Source: Paulinella micropora (taxonomy: Eukaryota > Cercozoa > Imbricatea > Euglyphida > Paulinellidae). Taken from it: a stretch of DNA of 64,000 bases. Position numbers and translations under genes: made by a program. This document shows positions 31,599 through 44,047 of the stretch, piece after piece. Numbering within the stretch: the first letter of the stretch is position 1; each line of letters opens with the position of its first letter. The notes under the pieces are model-generated. The model made no database searches and was not told where the DNA came from. It saw nothing but the letters and a program-made list of their open reading frames with translations. Where the stretch lies: contig WBZZ01001733.1 in the NCBI GenBank assembly GCA_019918135.1, positions 42,501 to 106,500 of the forward strand, read 5' to 3'.

Positions 31599-33489
31599 TT
31601 ATAGCATCAGATCCAGATCCTGGACATGTGCCTCCATTGGGTCACCGGGGTCAGCCGATCCCAACGCATTGTCAGAACACCAAACAGACATAGCAGCAAC
31701 AGCAACAGCAGGGGCAGATGGGGGCTGTGAAGTGCATGAAGACCTAGATGCGAGGGTGTTAGCTGAAGAGAAGAACTCGGAGACACTACGCTGCGCTCCC
31801 GAACCCCTCTCTCTAGCCAGGACGTCCACACTGCGCGGACGGCCGCGCCGCGCAACATCAACGTCACTTGGGGGAGAGGGTGGGACAGAAGCTGATGGAA
31901 CCTCAGTGAGGTCAATCACCTCCTCGCCCCCATCCTCCACCCCAAGCTCCTCTCTTTTACCCTCCCTAGCAGACCAACACTCAGACACATATGATCCAAA
32001 CAACACATCCAACTTTGGAGGGGGACGCAACGCTGTAACCCCTAACAACGCAGCAAGCCTAAAGTTACTGCGGAAGCGCGACTTGAAAAAACTTACAAAA
32101 CAATCGTGATTGATCCACAGGCGACATATCATCCCAACCCTGCCGCACAGAGCCCTCCCGCTCCCGCCCAAACAACACTTCCTCCACCACAACCTCACCG
32201 CCTACGAGCTCACCACCCTCCCCACTCCCTCCACCCCCCTCAGCACCCCCCACAGCCATGCCACCGAGCCTCTGCATACTCAGCACCAGCTGCTTACGTC
32301 TCGCCTCATGCATGGGGCAATCCCATAAGAAGTGCGCAAGGGACTCATTGACATCATCATGACAACAGAAGCAGCGAGGGGACATGCCACTGACAAACTT
32401 GCTGCGGTACAACCGAAGGCGGTTGTTGCAGCTGAGCAACCTTCTCCGAAGCAGATTATAATGCGCATCATCAAGGGCTACCCATCTTGGGAACTCCTTA
32501 GTTCCAAAGACTTGTCTTAGGATGACTCGCAGGCCATCAGTAAGATCGCTGCCTGCCTCTCGCTTGTCCCACATCAGTTGCTGCACCATCTTGACATCCT
32601 GCTGAAGGGCCCACTTGTCCACAGTCGAACTCCAACCCTCGAGGTCCTTCTCTGGGCTATTTAGGAGCTCCTGAAGCCCTTGTTGTAGATCCATTGAGTC
32701 CCTGATAGCGCCTTCGGCCTCCGCAGTCCAGTCGGATTTGACTTGAGATGCGATGACAGGAAATCGCTCCTCCGGTAGAATACGCAGCCGTCCATAGAAC
32801 TTCAGTTGCGCTGCCCGCCGCGAACGCTCCGCACTCAAAGAGCGCGCCAGAAAGAGTGTAATCCACTCGCTTGTCTTAGGGCTGATGCCGAGAATCATCC
32901 TCATGGGGCGCAGCATTGCTGCCTCCAGCTTGGTGAGCTGCGATACGGGGGCACGCCAGACATCGAAGGCGTACTTCAGCTTGGCTCCCACAAGTTGATT
33001 CCATCACATGAGACGATACCTAGCTTGTATCTCACCTGCACACCACAACGAGTACCAACCTGCGGTGGCGACTTCAGTGACACGCGTAGCCCGCAGTGCC
33101 TGCTGCTTCCACTTCAGGTCGTCGGTGATAACCACTCCCAGGTACTTGTACTGACTGGTGACACAAAGCTTCTGGCCGCGAAACCACACCACGGGCTCAC
33201 CTCGCTCCCTGATACTTGGTCGTTTCGCCTTGCTCGACGTGTAAATGGGCATGATTTCCGTCTTGCCGGGCTTCAAGTTGACTTCCAGCCGGTAATCCTC
33301 CGCGAACTTGGCCACAACATGGACCATCTTCTGGAGCTCGGTGCGACTGTGACCGATGAGGGCCACGTCGTCCGCATATATTGGCTTGATGAGAACCGAC
33401 TCTCTGAGCTTCAGGTTCAAAGAGACTACGGTGGGAAAATCCCTACATACCTTTTCACTGCACACCTCTTGCACAAGCTCTCGTATCAC
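31599..33489 (-). pseudogene. LINE remnant, copy 2
   Basis: Counterpart of 7697-9587. The in-frame TGA (33004-33006) and the frameshift near 32100-32200 are shared, so both predate the duplication. A few replacements distinguish it (K to E in PKTSEW, T to A in SAERS). Confidence 0.82.
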
Positions 33490-34218
33490 CCAGCATTCGG
33501 AGGGCTCGACGCCCTAATGATCCAATTCGAAAATAAGGGAATCACTTCCCACTCCCAAGTGGAAGATATGCTGAGAAAAATCTAGGTTAAGTATAAATTA
33601 AAACAGAACTCTCAGCGAAAGACCCTTAAGGCAGGCGAAAACCCCTGAGAAAACTAAAGGAGAACGAAAGACTTTTGAGAAGTCATTTGTGACTCGACAA
33701 ACGGACGACGAGGCACAACGTTACTTCAACTGCAATTCCCCCGGGCACTTAGCTAAAGACTGCAGCAAGCCTTGCATAAAAGGTGAATGCAAGAAAGGCA
33801 AGAAACACCCCCGTAAGGATTGCCCACTGTTTAAGTCTAAAAGGTTTTCGGGCACTAAACCTTCCAAGAAGTCCCCTAAAACTACTGTCGCAGTAGCTGA
33901 GCAAGCCTCAGACGAACAAGACAATGAACTCACACAGGAAGAAGACAACACAGATAAACAAGACGAGCCTATCGAAGAAAAGGAAGAGAGTCAGTATGTG
34001 TTTGCTTTATGTGGACGAGGACAGGAGACAGAGGAGGAAGATAGGCCTAGAACTGGAAGACAGTCAGCTAGGCAGGCTAGCAAAGCAGACAGTCACATCA
34101 CAGACAGTCTCAGTCTAGACAGTCGCAGACAAGGCAGTCACAGACTAGCAGTCAGCAAGAAAGACCGTCACAGACAGGCAGACAGCAGAGCAGACAGTCG
34201 CAGACAGGGCAGTCACAG
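33487..34218 (+). pseudogene. gag-like zinc-knuckle remnant, copy 2
   Basis: Counterpart of 9585-10317, with the same tyrosine in place of the first zinc-knuckle cysteine. Confidence 0.65.
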
Positions 34219-34398
34219 ACGCGCGTGCGCCCCCTCCCCCGCTCCCACGCGCGTGCCCCCAGCCCCCCTCCCTTCCCCCGCCCTACCCGGCGCGCGGCGG
34301 GGCCGCCGCTGGCGGGGGGGCGGGCCTGGGGCGGCGGCCGGGGGCTGGGACGCCACAAACGCGCCAGCCAACAGCCAGTCAAGGCCCACAGTCACAGC

Positions 34399-34997
34399 AT
34401 GACGCGTACCAAGCGCACCGTCGGCCCCGGGGAGACCGAGGGCTGCGACGGCGGAAGAAACACCGGGAGCACTCCAGCCCCGGCAAGAAAAGACACACGT
34501 CCGAGTCTGCCGGCAAGGCTAGCTCGCGCCAGGGGCACGACCAGGCCAGCGGCAGCACCAAGCGGAAGAAAAAGAAGACCAAGCAGCGTGACTCACAGCG
34601 GGCCCGCAGCCGCTCCGCCCCGCCCCCGGAAAAAGACAGTCCGAAAGAGGAGCTCCGGCGCGGCGCCAAGCGCACGGTGCGCGCCAAGCAGGCCAGGCTC
34701 TTCCGGCGCAAGTTTGCACGGGAACTCCGGCTGAGCCACCTGAAGCCGGCTCTGTGCAAAGCTACGTTCTACCGCCGGGTCATGCAGTGCATCCTGAGCC
34801 AGCAGACCGATGTCAGCATCGTCCAGGGCTTGGCCATGAAGTGCATTCTAGTGGCCTGCCAGTAGATTATGCAAGACGTCTTTGACCATGGCAAGCGCAT
34901 CATGGATGTGCAGGGCAAAGAAACCCTGATGGACAAACACTGGCAGCATGCGGTGTTCGAACGGCGGCTAGTGCAGTCCCGCCGCCGCATCGCGTAG
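34399..34997 (+). pseudogene. Basic histone-fold-like protein with internal TAG, copy 2
   Basis: Counterpart of 10499-11097. The TAG at 34863-34865 and the terminal TAG at 34995-34997 are conserved. The upstream gag frame does not connect here because of indels near 34275-34315, which shows that the long fused frame of copy 1 is accidental. Confidence 0.38.
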
Positions 34998-35444
34998 GCC
35001 GCGGGAACCCCGGGGCAGCCGGGATAGGGAGTAGGAAGTGAGAGGAACGCACAGGGGGTCCGGGGCCCGTACAAGTCATTAAAAAAAGGACGCTACTGGT
35101 TTTTCTGTGCCAGCCCGGAGAGGGGCACGACCCCGGCCGGCCCGGGTCAAGGGGAGGGGGCAGCCACTTGTTCTCCCCCCTGGTGTTGGTTATTAAGAGG
35201 CTGGACACCTAGCACGCCGACCGGAGCGGGCTGACCGCGCGGCGGCCCCTCCCTTGAAGATCGCCGAGGGGGGGCCGGCGCTTGTGCCTGGCCAACCAGG
35301 ATTTCGGAGAAAAACTCGTTCCCCGTCGCCCACCGGCCTTCGCTCAGCAGATTCCAGCGTGCCAAGGCCCGTGTCGGCCTGCCCTGTTGCTAAAGAGAAA
35401 GTTTTTTAAAACTAGGTCAACGATCAAGCTGCGGCAGTCTTGGG

Positions 35445-35488
<44 letters not shown>

Positions 35489-35763
35489 GGGGCCGGGATC
35501 CGCGGCCGGCGCATGCCAGCGGGCCGAGGCCCCGGAGGAGAGACCGGCCTGTCCTGTGGCCCCGATTTCTTTTTACCAAGTCCGCAGCCCAAGCTGTGAC
35601 AGCCCGTGGTTCTGCCTGACTCGCTCAGAGCTGCTTGCAGGGGGGGAGGAGAACCCGCGGAAAGGAAAGCTGCCGGGCTCCTCAGCCGCCGAGCCCTGCC
35701 TGGCGGTAGCTCTCTCCCCCCGGGCCTACCCGGCAGGTCCGGGCCTGCTGGTCGGCCCTGCGC
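34998..35763. other. GC-rich spacer, copy 2
   Basis: Counterpart of 11098-11855, with a longer (CT)n run at about 35452-35486. No gene. Confidence 0.6.
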
Positions 35764-36408
35764 CTAGGCGGCAGTCTTCTGCCATTTCGGCAGGTGGAGG
35801 CGTACGCCCTGCCGCTGGGAGCATATCTCCCGCAGTTGTTGCAGGCTGAGCAGCCTACAATCTTGGCTCACTAGCCGCGGGCAGCCCTCGAGCTTGATGT
35901 AGGCATTCGGGACCCGCCCTGCCGGAACGGTTAGTGTGTCGTCGTCCTCACCGTCTTCCTCGTCTTCCTCGTCCTCTCCGCTCTCCGCAGACCGCGGTAC
36001 TGGCGGCGCGGTCAACTCTAGGCATTTCTTCAATGCCTTCCCGATGGTAACCTGGCACCCTAGGTTGTTGGTAGAGGCGGGGTCATAATAGTACCATGTT
36101 CCGCGCACGCCTTCGTTATGCGCCAGGAACAACAAGGCGCCGTGCACTAGCTCAACCCCATCCGTGCTTGCACCATAGACTGAGCTGGCTATCGAGACCA
36201 TGAAGGTAATGTAGCGTTCGTATTCGTCCCGTTTGAGATCAAGTTCATTGGTTGTAGCCGGTGACTGCCAGTTGATGGCCCGCGGACAGAGATTGGCAAA
36301 AACCTGCCGGTTGTCGTACTCGAACGCATGCAGCTTTTCCAATACCTCCTCAGACCTTTTGACATCCATGCCCCCCAGGTCCTTGTTCCAGCGCTCTAGC
36401 AAACCCAT
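35764..36408 (-). CDS. Unrecognised 214-residue protein, copy 2
   Basis: Counterpart of 11856-12500 and fully open. It differs in two tight clusters. DLKRDEYER stands against DLQWDEYER. GCQVTIGKALKK...PPVPRS stands against GCQLAIGKALEK...PPLPRS. The rest of the ORF is almost unchanged. The cluster pattern suggests gene conversion from another paralogue. Confidence 0.5.
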   Translation of the reverse strand: MGLLERWNKDLGGMDVKRSEEVLEKLHAFEYDNRQVFANLCPRAINWQSPATTNELDLKRDEYERYITFMVSIASSVYGASTDGVELVHGALLFLAHNEGVRGTWYYYDPASTNNLGCQVTIGKALKKCLELTAPPVPRSAESGEDEEDEEDGEDDDTLTVPAGRVPNAYIKLEGCPRLVSQDCRLLSLQQLREICSQRQGVRLHLPKWQKTAA

Positions 36409-37907
36409 CCCGAAATAAACCCGCCCCAGCCCCGTGAAGCCCACGTTGCGTTGCCAATCAAACGCGCGGGTGGGCTACGGCGTACCCACCAGGCCAGCAC
36501 CCACGCGTCCTCCGCGCTGTAATCAATAGGCACGTCCCACCCGAGCACGCGCGGCCAGCGCAGGGGCAGGCCCTCGGGCGGCGGCTGGCAGAGCAGCGGC
36601 GCACGGAAGTCGACGGCGCTGTCTACGAACCTGAGGTGCGCGCGGGCGGCGGCGTAGCTCCAGGCAAAGGCCAACCGGGGCTCGAGCGGTCCTCCCACGG
36701 CGTGCGGCGGCTGCGCGGATCGTTTCGAGCCAGGCGGCTGCGCAGGTCGTTCCTTGGCCGGCTGATGCTTGGAGCTCAGCAGCCAGTACAGCGCGGCCAC
36801 CTTACCCAGGGACGGGCCCGCTGCATACCAGAGGCCGTCAGCCTTTTGCTCAACGTGCGTTGGCAGCTGGGGCCACACCGGCAGGTCGACGAGCGGCTCG
36901 AACTCGTAGGGCAGCTCCAGCGCCACGTTCAGCTGTTCTTCAAAGTAGCGCAGCACTTGGCGCAGGTGGACACGGTCCCCAGCGACCGCGCAGTCGGCGA
37001 GCCCCGCGCACCTCAGGGCCCGGAGCGGGGTGCCGGGGCCGGCGTGCCGGCACGCCTCAACCAGCTCCAAAGGAGCGCGACGGAGGTCCAGCAGGGACAA
37101 GGGCTCTAGTTCGCACAGCGCCTCTACGTCGGAGTGGCCTATGCTCCCGTCCACACAGCGGCCGAGGTCCTGTGCTACTAGCCCCGCCCGGACCCCTGGG
37201 TCTAGCCAAGGCACCGGCCGGCCCGCTAGATGATGCAGAATACGGCGGAGGAGGGGGTAGTGGGTTTCCGGGGGGCCGGCGCGAAGCCAGGGCACCGTCC
37301 GGAACCCCGAGAACAGCTCTAGCAACAAGCGCCTGCCCCGGCCCTCCCCCAGTCGCCGCGAGGAGGTTTTATTGTCTAGGTAGGCTACGGCGGCCCCCAC
37401 TATTGTCAGGGCATAGCTGGCGTCTTGATCCACGGCGCCTCGTGCTGCCTCTAGGCGGCACAGACTCGGCAGCTGTGGAAACCAGAGTTGCTGGTGCCGG
37501 GCCTCGGTGAGGAGCTGCCGTGCGGCTAGCTGATCCTGCTGCACACTGGGCCAGTGCTCACGGCAAGCCCTCCAGTCCTGCCGCTTCACCGCACCCAGGA
37601 ATTCCGTGAGTGCGGTCGCGCCGGGCGCCTCACCTGTTAGCTCGAGGCGCTTGGTTGGACCGGGGCACCGGATCCCGCTCGCGCGGCCCCGTCCTCTTTC
37701 TTCCCGCAGCGACAAGTCCGCTGTCCGCGTCGCATGTCCCTGCGACGGGGTGAGGGCTGACGAGCGGCCTGCCTTCTTCTTTAACCTAGCAGCCCCGGCG
37801 CGACAGCCCGCGGCGGCCCGTTCGGTTTTCCTCCCTCCCCTTTCTCCCCCGCTCCGCTGGCTGACCTGCACTTCCTTGTCCCTCCCCCCGGACCCTCCCA
37901 GAGTCAA
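36396..37907 (-). CDS. Unrecognised ~500-residue ORF without an ATG, copy 2
   Basis: Counterpart of 12488-13999, open over the same length with a handful of replacements (for example SIGHSD for SLGHSD, EACRHAG for EACRRAG). The absence of an ATG and the 49-base overlap with the next ORF are conserved. Confidence 0.45.
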   Translation of the reverse strand: MTLGGSGGRDKEVQVSQRSGGERGGRKTERAAAGCRAGAARLKKKAGRSSALTPSQGHATRTADLSLREERGRGRASGIRCPGPTKRLELTGEAPGATALTEFLGAVKRQDWRACREHWPSVQQDQLAARQLLTEARHQQLWFPQLPSLCRLEAARGAVDQDASYALTIVGAAVAYLDNKTSSRRLGEGRGRRLLLELFSGFRTVPWLRAGPPETHYPLLRRILHHLAGRPVPWLDPGVRAGLVAQDLGRCVDGSIGHSDVEALCELEPLSLLDLRRAPLELVEACRHAGPGTPLRALRCAGLADCAVAGDRVHLRQVLRYFEEQLNVALELPYEFEPLVDLPVWPQLPTHVEQKADGLWYAAGPSLGKVAALYWLLSSKHQPAKERPAQPPGSKRSAQPPHAVGGPLEPRLAFAWSYAAARAHLRFVDSAVDFRAPLLCQPPPEGLPLRWPRVLGWDVPIDYSAEDAWVLAWWVRRSPPARLIGNATWASRGWGGFISGWVC

Positions 37908-38517
37908 AGAAAAAGGGAAGAGGGAGGGAGGGGTTTACTAAGCGCCCCGGCACGGGATTGGGATTAACTGCTGTTGTCTGCGCTCTCCCTGGTTGGCGGA
38001 AATACCGACCAGCGTTTCTCTTCACAGTCCGGTCACCCGGCCGGGGCCAGCGCACCTTTCCTACTCGCGATTTTAATCAAAGCGGAAGCTGTACACACAC
38101 GTCTGAGGTGTCTTTGGCTAAAAGAGCCGCGCCCTGGCCAGGGCGAGGTACCCCAGGAAAGGAGAGCACTCCTTCGTTGACCACGACCACGGATCAACAG
38201 GGTTGGGCGGGGGGGGCCGGGTCTTGTCGCCAGGCGGGCCCATGCAGCGTTCGGATCACGCACTCTGATAGTCCGTGGTCGTATTGCTTGTAGTAATTCC
38301 GTTAGCCTGTCTTAACTGAGCTGGGCACAGTCCACGAGGTCGAGTTCTTGCAGGTTTGGCAGCCCCTGCACAAGGACCCGCAGTGTATCGTCCGTGAGCT
38401 GCGTACACCGGTTAAGGTGGAGTGTCCGCAGGGGGGGGGGGGGCTAGAGGCAGAGAGGGCGAGCGGTCTAGGCAGAAGAGCTTGCTTCTTGTTAATTTGG
38501 GCCGACCCGGGCACCTC
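37908..38517 (-). pseudogene. Spacer with detached LRR fragment, copy 2
   Basis: Counterpart of 14000-14609. The LRR scrap lies at about 38316-38438, behind a run of 12 C. Confidence 0.6.
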
Positions 38518-39783
38518 TTAGTAATCAGGCACTACGCGGAGTATGGATAGGTTGTGATCGCGCCGCCAGTCATGTAGCTGCTGTATAGCTGCGTCACTGA
38601 ACCGGCTACAGCCCTGGATCTGGAGTTCCCGCAGTTCGGGCAGATCCCAGCAGTGCCGCAGCGCGGCGTCCGTGAGCTGCGTACACTGTTTGAGGTACAG
38701 TGTCTGCAGGCTGCGCAGACCCTGGCAGTGGCGCAGCGCAGCGTCCGTGAGCTGCGTACAAAAGCTGAGGCGGAGTTCCTTCAGGCTGCCCAGACCCGCC
38801 AGGTATTGCAGTGAACCATCACCGAACTGCGCACAGAAGCTGAGGTCCAGTGTCCGCAGCCCGTTCAGCCCAGCTAAGTGTTGCAGTGAATCGTCTGGGA
38901 GCGCCGTACAGTTGTCCAGGATAAGTGTTTGCAGGTTTGACAGTGGTGGTAGGTTTTCTAGCCTCTGCAGGCTGGTACAGTTACTAAGATCCAGCTCTCG
39001 TAGCGAGTCCAACCCCTGCAAAAGTGTATCGTGGGTGAGCCTGCCACATGAGCGGAGGTCAAGTCTCTGCAGGCTAGGCATCGGCGGTAGCACTTGATTC
39101 CCGATGAGCTTGGAACAATAAGCGAGGCGTAGCTCCTGCAGGGAAGACAGGCCTCTCAAGTACTGCAGTCTCTCGTCCGTGACCCAGGAGAGTGCTAGCT
39201 GCCGCAGGCTCTGCAGTTGTAGGAGCGCGAGCACAGAGACATTGAACCTAACGTTAGTGAGGTCAAGCTTCTGCAGGTTTCGCAGCTCAGCCGAGCGCTG
39301 GATTACTTGTGGCGTGACGCGGGGGTGTGAGCTGAGGTTAAGCGCCCTGATGTAGGGAAAGGCCCTCCCCATGGCCGAAATACCTTGGTGCGTGAGGAGG
39401 CCGCCGTTGTGATTGTTGCTTATGCGTACCTCATCCACTACCAGACCAGACGGACACAGTTCTCCCCCCCGCTTGTCCAGACCGCGTAGCGCCGCGCAGC
39501 CCGGTGTAAGGCACGTCACATGGACCCCTGCCTCGCCCCAGACCCGGCCGGGCCAGGCCAGGAAGGTGAAAACCTCGGCCTCCGTGTCCAGGCGGAGCGC
39601 CGCACGGCGAAAGCGCACCCAGGCCTCCGGCTTGTCTAGGAATCGGCGCAGTTCGGGGCTCACCGCCCCCAGCTCGGGATACCGGCCCAGGTAGCCCCGG
39701 AGGTGGCGCCAAACCTCGGTCGGGAACCCCAAGGTGTGCCCGCCTGGGGGGGCAGAGCGGCGATCCATGGTTTTCGTTGGCAT
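38518..39783 (-). CDS. F-box-like leucine-rich-repeat protein, copy 2
   Basis: Counterpart of 14610-15860 with the same 416 residues. A base change upstream (GGCATTTC for GGAATTTC on the plus strand) creates an in-frame ATG at 39783 and five extra residues (MPTKT). The old ATG remains at 39768 and has the better context in both copies. Confidence 0.8.
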   Translation of the reverse strand: MPTKTMDRRSAPPGGHTLGFPTEVWRHLRGYLGRYPELGAVSPELRRFLDKPEAWVRFRRAALRLDTEAEVFTFLAWPGRVWGEAGVHVTCLTPGCAALRGLDKRGGELCPSGLVVDEVRISNNHNGGLLTHQGISAMGRAFPYIRALNLSSHPRVTPQVIQRSAELRNLQKLDLTNVRFNVSVLALLQLQSLRQLALSWVTDERLQYLRGLSSLQELRLAYCSKLIGNQVLPPMPSLQRLDLRSCGRLTHDTLLQGLDSLRELDLSNCTSLQRLENLPPLSNLQTLILDNCTALPDDSLQHLAGLNGLRTLDLSFCAQFGDGSLQYLAGLGSLKELRLSFCTQLTDAALRHCQGLRSLQTLYLKQCTQLTDAALRHCWDLPELRELQIQGCSRFSDAAIQQLHDWRRDHNLSILRVVPDY

Positions 39784-40636
39784 TTCTGGTACTTAGCGCG
39801 GGAGAACCCTGCGTCGCGGACGGGGGGGGACCAAGACCGCGGGAATGCGGGGGGGGGGGGGGGGCGGATGGGGGGAGGGAGCGCCCGCCCCCCCCCCCCC
39901 AGCAGCGGGCCCTCTCGCGCTCGCAAGTGGGAGGGGGGGGGCTGGCCCGGCGGGCCCTGCCAGGCAGCAACCGGCAAGAAGGACGAGACGGTGTCTTTGG
40001 TTAATCTTAAAGACTGTGTTATTTCGTGGCGGTACCCTACGGCCTCTGTCGCCGGTTGCGTCCCTCGGGGCACTCCCGCGTGCACGACGTTACGGGCAGC
40101 GACACTGGTCTGCAGCGTCGAGACTCTGTCGGGCTTTCGCAAGAAGACCTCTCCCTTCCTTGGCCGGGCATTTGGTTATTCCTGGCTTGTCAGCAGCCGG
40201 TCGAGCGAGGTTGCTTTATTTACCTGACGAGCGCAGCCTGTCATGCGTTACGTGCTGGTTCCGTAGGGGTGGTCTGCCTTAGGCGGTGTGCCGCCCCCCT
40301 GGGCGCTGCCTGGCGGGCGGCCCGGGCCCTCACGCCAGTGCCTTGGCCACGGGAGCACTGGCTCTCAGAGCCGAGGGGCTTGGGTTGCAGCGGCCGCAGA
40401 GCAAAGACCAGGACCAGCTGGCTCTCTCCTTGGCGATTGCGGTACGGCACACCAGACATCCAACGGTAGCTAGTACTTGTTTAGTCGGATCAAGGCTAGC
40501 GCGGCGTGCGTTACGCGCTGGTTCAGGTTCCGTAGGTGCGGGCACTGCACTAGGAGGGGGGAGGAGAGAGAGCGAGGGGCGGGGGAGAAGGGGGGGGGGG
40601 GGGGGGGGAAGGGGCAGAGAGTGCTGGTGGCCGACA
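39784..40636. other. GC-rich spacer, copy 2
   Basis: Counterpart of 15861-16728, with different lengths of the G and C runs. No gene. Confidence 0.6.
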
Positions 40637-42213
40637 CTAGGCACAGGACGGGGGGACCGTTTCCGGCAGGTGCGCGGGCGCCAGCGCGCTGCCGAGCGCA
40701 AAGTGGGCGCAGAGTACGGTCGGGGGCAGGGCCCAGCTACTCAGGTCCTGGTCAAAACAGGCGAAGAGGGCCCGGGCGTCCGTCGCCGCGCCGACCTGCC
40801 AGGTAGCCAGCGGCTGGTTAAAGCTGGTCGCCCCGCTAAAGGTGGCGGCTAGGTTGTCGACGCGCCGCACGTCCCAGCTGGCCAGGGGCTGGTTGAAGGC
40901 CGTGGCGTCCAGGAAGGCGCCCGACAGGTCCGTCACCCGGTCGGTGCGCCACGCGTCCAGCGGCTGGTTAAAGGCGGAGGCCTGGGCGAAGACGGCGCGC
41001 AGCGACGTCACGCCCGGCAGGCGCCACTGGCCGACCACCGGCGAGTTAAAAGAAGTAGCCCCCGCAAAGGAGTGGTCCAGGGATCTCACCTCGCCCAGGC
41101 CCAGCGGGGGCTCGGCCGGCAGGCTCGTCAGGCGCCGGCAGCCCCGGAACTGGCTGCCCCAGGCGGGATGTAGGCTGACGCCCCCCCAGCTCGTGATGGC
41201 TACCAGGGACTCGCGCGTCGCTGCCTCGGCGTCGTGCATGGTCCAGCCGCCCAGACGCGCCCGCGTCGTGGCGTAATAGCGGCCGGCGGTGGGGAAAACA
41301 CGCTCGCAGCCGGTCGGGTAGCGCCCGCACTCGAGGACCTGGCCGTCGCTCCAGGCGATGGACGCTCCGGGGACCAGGGGGTAGGCCGGGAGGCGCAGCA
41401 CTTGGCCGGCGGCCACCTCCCACACGGAACGGAACACGGGGGGGAAGGCTCCTTGCCCGCGGGGGGCTCGGTCGCACTGGTTGTCGTGGTCGTCGTCGGC
41501 GCGGGGGGCTCGGTTGCGAGGGGCTCGGTCGCGCTGGTTGTCGTGGTCGTCGCCGGCGCGGGCGGCTCGGTTGCGGGGGGCTCGGTCGCGCTGGTTATCG
41601 TGGTTGTCGTGGTCGTGGTCGGCGCGGGGGGCTCGGTCGCGCCGGTCGTCGTGGTCGTGGTCGTCGTCGGCGCAGGCGGCTCGGTCGCGCTGGTTGTCGT
41701 GGTCGTCGTCGGCGCGGGCGGCTCGGTCGCGCTGGTAGTCGTGGTCGTCGTCGGCGCGGGCGGCTCGGTCGCGCTGGTTGTCGTGGTCGTCGTCGGCGCG
41801 GGCGGCTCGGTCGTCGTGGTCGTCGTGGTCGTCGTCGGCGCGGGCGGCTCGGTCGCGCTGGTTGTCGTGGTCGTCGTCGTGGTCGTGGTCGTCGGCGGCG
41901 GCGCCGGGGGCTCGGTCGCGCTGCTGGTCGTGGTCGTCGTCGTCGTCTTCGTCGGCGGCGGCGCGGGGGGCTCGGTCGCGCTGGTCGTCATCGTCGTCGT
42001 CGTGGTAGAGGGTGCAGAGCTCAGAGGAGGCGGCCGGGTGGTGGTGGTCGTGGTCGTAGCGGCCCGCCCGGGCGGGACTGCCCGGGTCGCGCCCGGGGGA
42101 GAAGAAGCGGCAGTAGGAAAGAAGAGGGCAAAGTCCGCGGGCGAGACTAGGGCGCGCCCCTCCGATACTACCAGTAGGCTCAGCAGGCCGCACAGCCAGC
42201 TAGCGCGCGGCAT
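40637..42213 (-). pseudogene. Mucin-like BspA/DUF285 protein, frame broken in the stalk junction
   Basis: Counterpart of 16729-18315. The G-run at the stalk/domain junction (about 41436-41443) has seven G instead of eight. The threonine stalk starting at the ATG (42213) therefore runs out of frame, and the DUF285-bearing domain is in frame only with an Asp/His/Arg-rich antisense-like reading of the repeats. The threonine block is also one codon shorter. The C-terminal RALFACFDQDLSSW is cleaner than in copy 1. As it stands, this copy would yield only the stalk. Confidence 0.75.
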
Positions 42214-42890
42214 GAGGCTTGCGGTGGCGTTGGGCGAGGGGAGGTTGCTCGGGGGTGAGAGAGGGCTGCTTCCGAGTCTGCGGGGGAGGGGGCACGTGTT
42301 GCCACCGCGCCGACTCCTGTGCTTCTTTGAACAAGGTACTGCTTCGAACCAGCCAGGGCAGCGGCGAGGGCCCGTGCGGCGAGGGGGCAAAGGGCGGGAG
42401 GGGGGACGGGCGGGCACGGGGTGCACGAGGGCGGGGAGAGGAAGAAGAACAGCCTGCGGGAGGAGGGGGGGGGGGGGCAGGGAGTCTTTTCTGCCTCGCT
42501 CTCGCGCAGCCCCTTTTCCTCCAGGGCCCCCCGGGCCCCCGCGGGCCGACGCCCGCCTGCCACTGGGGCGGGAGCCGCGCAGCGCCGTTTGGCGGTCGTC
42601 GTCAGCACGGGAGACGGCCGCACGCAGGGTTCGCCGCTAGCACCGCGCGGAAGTGAGGAGTATGTCCCCTGCCCGCGGCGGGCGTGGTAGGAAGGAGAGA
42701 AGAGGACAGGCCCCTCCTGCCTCGGGAGAAGGGGAGTGCGCGCGTCCCCCGGCCTTTCTGCTGACTGGCAGGGTGTTGTCCCCCGCGTCCCCCGGCCTGC
42801 CACCTAGCGGCGTGCCCGGCAGCTCCGCTTCCTCCGGCCCAGCCAGCAGCCGCCAGCGCCCACGCAGGCACCGCCGAGCAGGGCCAGGGC
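42214..42890. other. GC-rich spacer, copy 2
   Basis: Counterpart of 18316-18993. No gene. Confidence 0.6.
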
Positions 42891-44047
42891 TTACCAGGCG
42901 GACGAGAACGGCGGTCGTCGGCGGCACGGGTCGGCCGGGGCCCGGGCCCAGGACGCCGGCCGGTAGTGCGTGGCGCTGGCATTGTGCAGCAGCGCCTCGC
43001 CCACGCGCGCCCAGGCCACCAGGGCGACGGCGGGCCCCGTCGTCAACGTCGTGCCCGACACATGCCGGTTGTAGCGCGCGGGCGTGGCCAGCCCCGTGGC
43101 AGGACAACTGTCGCTGAGGCGGAGGCCGCGCGTACGTCGCGTATTGAGCCAAGCCAGCGCGGCCAGCGCCCGGCCGCGCAGGTCCCCGCCCGGGTCCGGG
43201 CGGGCACGCACCAGCACCGCTATGGCGTACACGTACACGCTGGCCAGGCTGGTCTCGTCCGGACTGTGCGGGTCGTTCACGAGGTTGCCAAAGGCGCCCG
43301 CCGGGCGCTGGTAGCGGGACAGCGTGACGAAGTCCTGGTGCAGCCACTCGGTCGCCCGGCCATCGTTGGTGCGCACCACGTAGCGGGCCAGCGCCAGCAG
43401 CGCCCAGACGTGGGCCCTGCCCCATTTCACGCCGTTGGTGGCGCCCGTGGTGGCGCACCGCCCGTGCCACCACAGCCCGTCCGCCGGGTCGACGAACGCC
43501 TGCCTGGCCTGGGCCAGCATGGCCCCGGCTTCGTCGGGATAGTCGGCCAGGAGCGGCGCGCCCGCCATGTACACGTCGTCTAGCCACAGCCACCGCTGGC
43601 ACCTGCGCCCGCGGCTGCGCCCAAAGTTCCGGACCAGGAGGCCCGTCCAGTTCGTGTGCCGTGGCCAGTGCCGCACGCCACGGAGGGCGGCGCAGTACAC
43701 GTCCTGTGCACCCTCGACGTCGCGGAACAGGCTCCCAAACAGGCCTAGCCTGTCCCCGGCGGTCCACAGGAAAGCCACCGGGAAGTGGTGCTTTAGCCAT
43801 CAACCCGGCTGCCCGGGCGCCAGGGCTTGGGCGCGGAGCAGGCTGGCGACGGCGGGGGCCGCGTCCCACGGCGGGTTCCGCAACGCCTCCAACGCTACGG
43901 CTGACTCGTAGTTCCAGCCGTAATAGCCCGTCCAGCCCGGCACTAGCAGTCGCGCTGGCAAACGCTCGCGTAACAAATCACCCAACCAGGCCACCGTGCC
44001 GCTGTGTCACGGAGGTGGGACACGGCCAGCCAAGCGCAAAGCAGCAT
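42891..44047 (-). pseudogene. GH88/GH105-like hydrolase with in-frame TGA, copy 2
   Basis: Counterpart of 18994-20150. The TGA (43800-43802) and the 5' frame change are conserved, as are WLWLDD, GLWWHG and WGRAHVWALLALA. Confidence 0.68.
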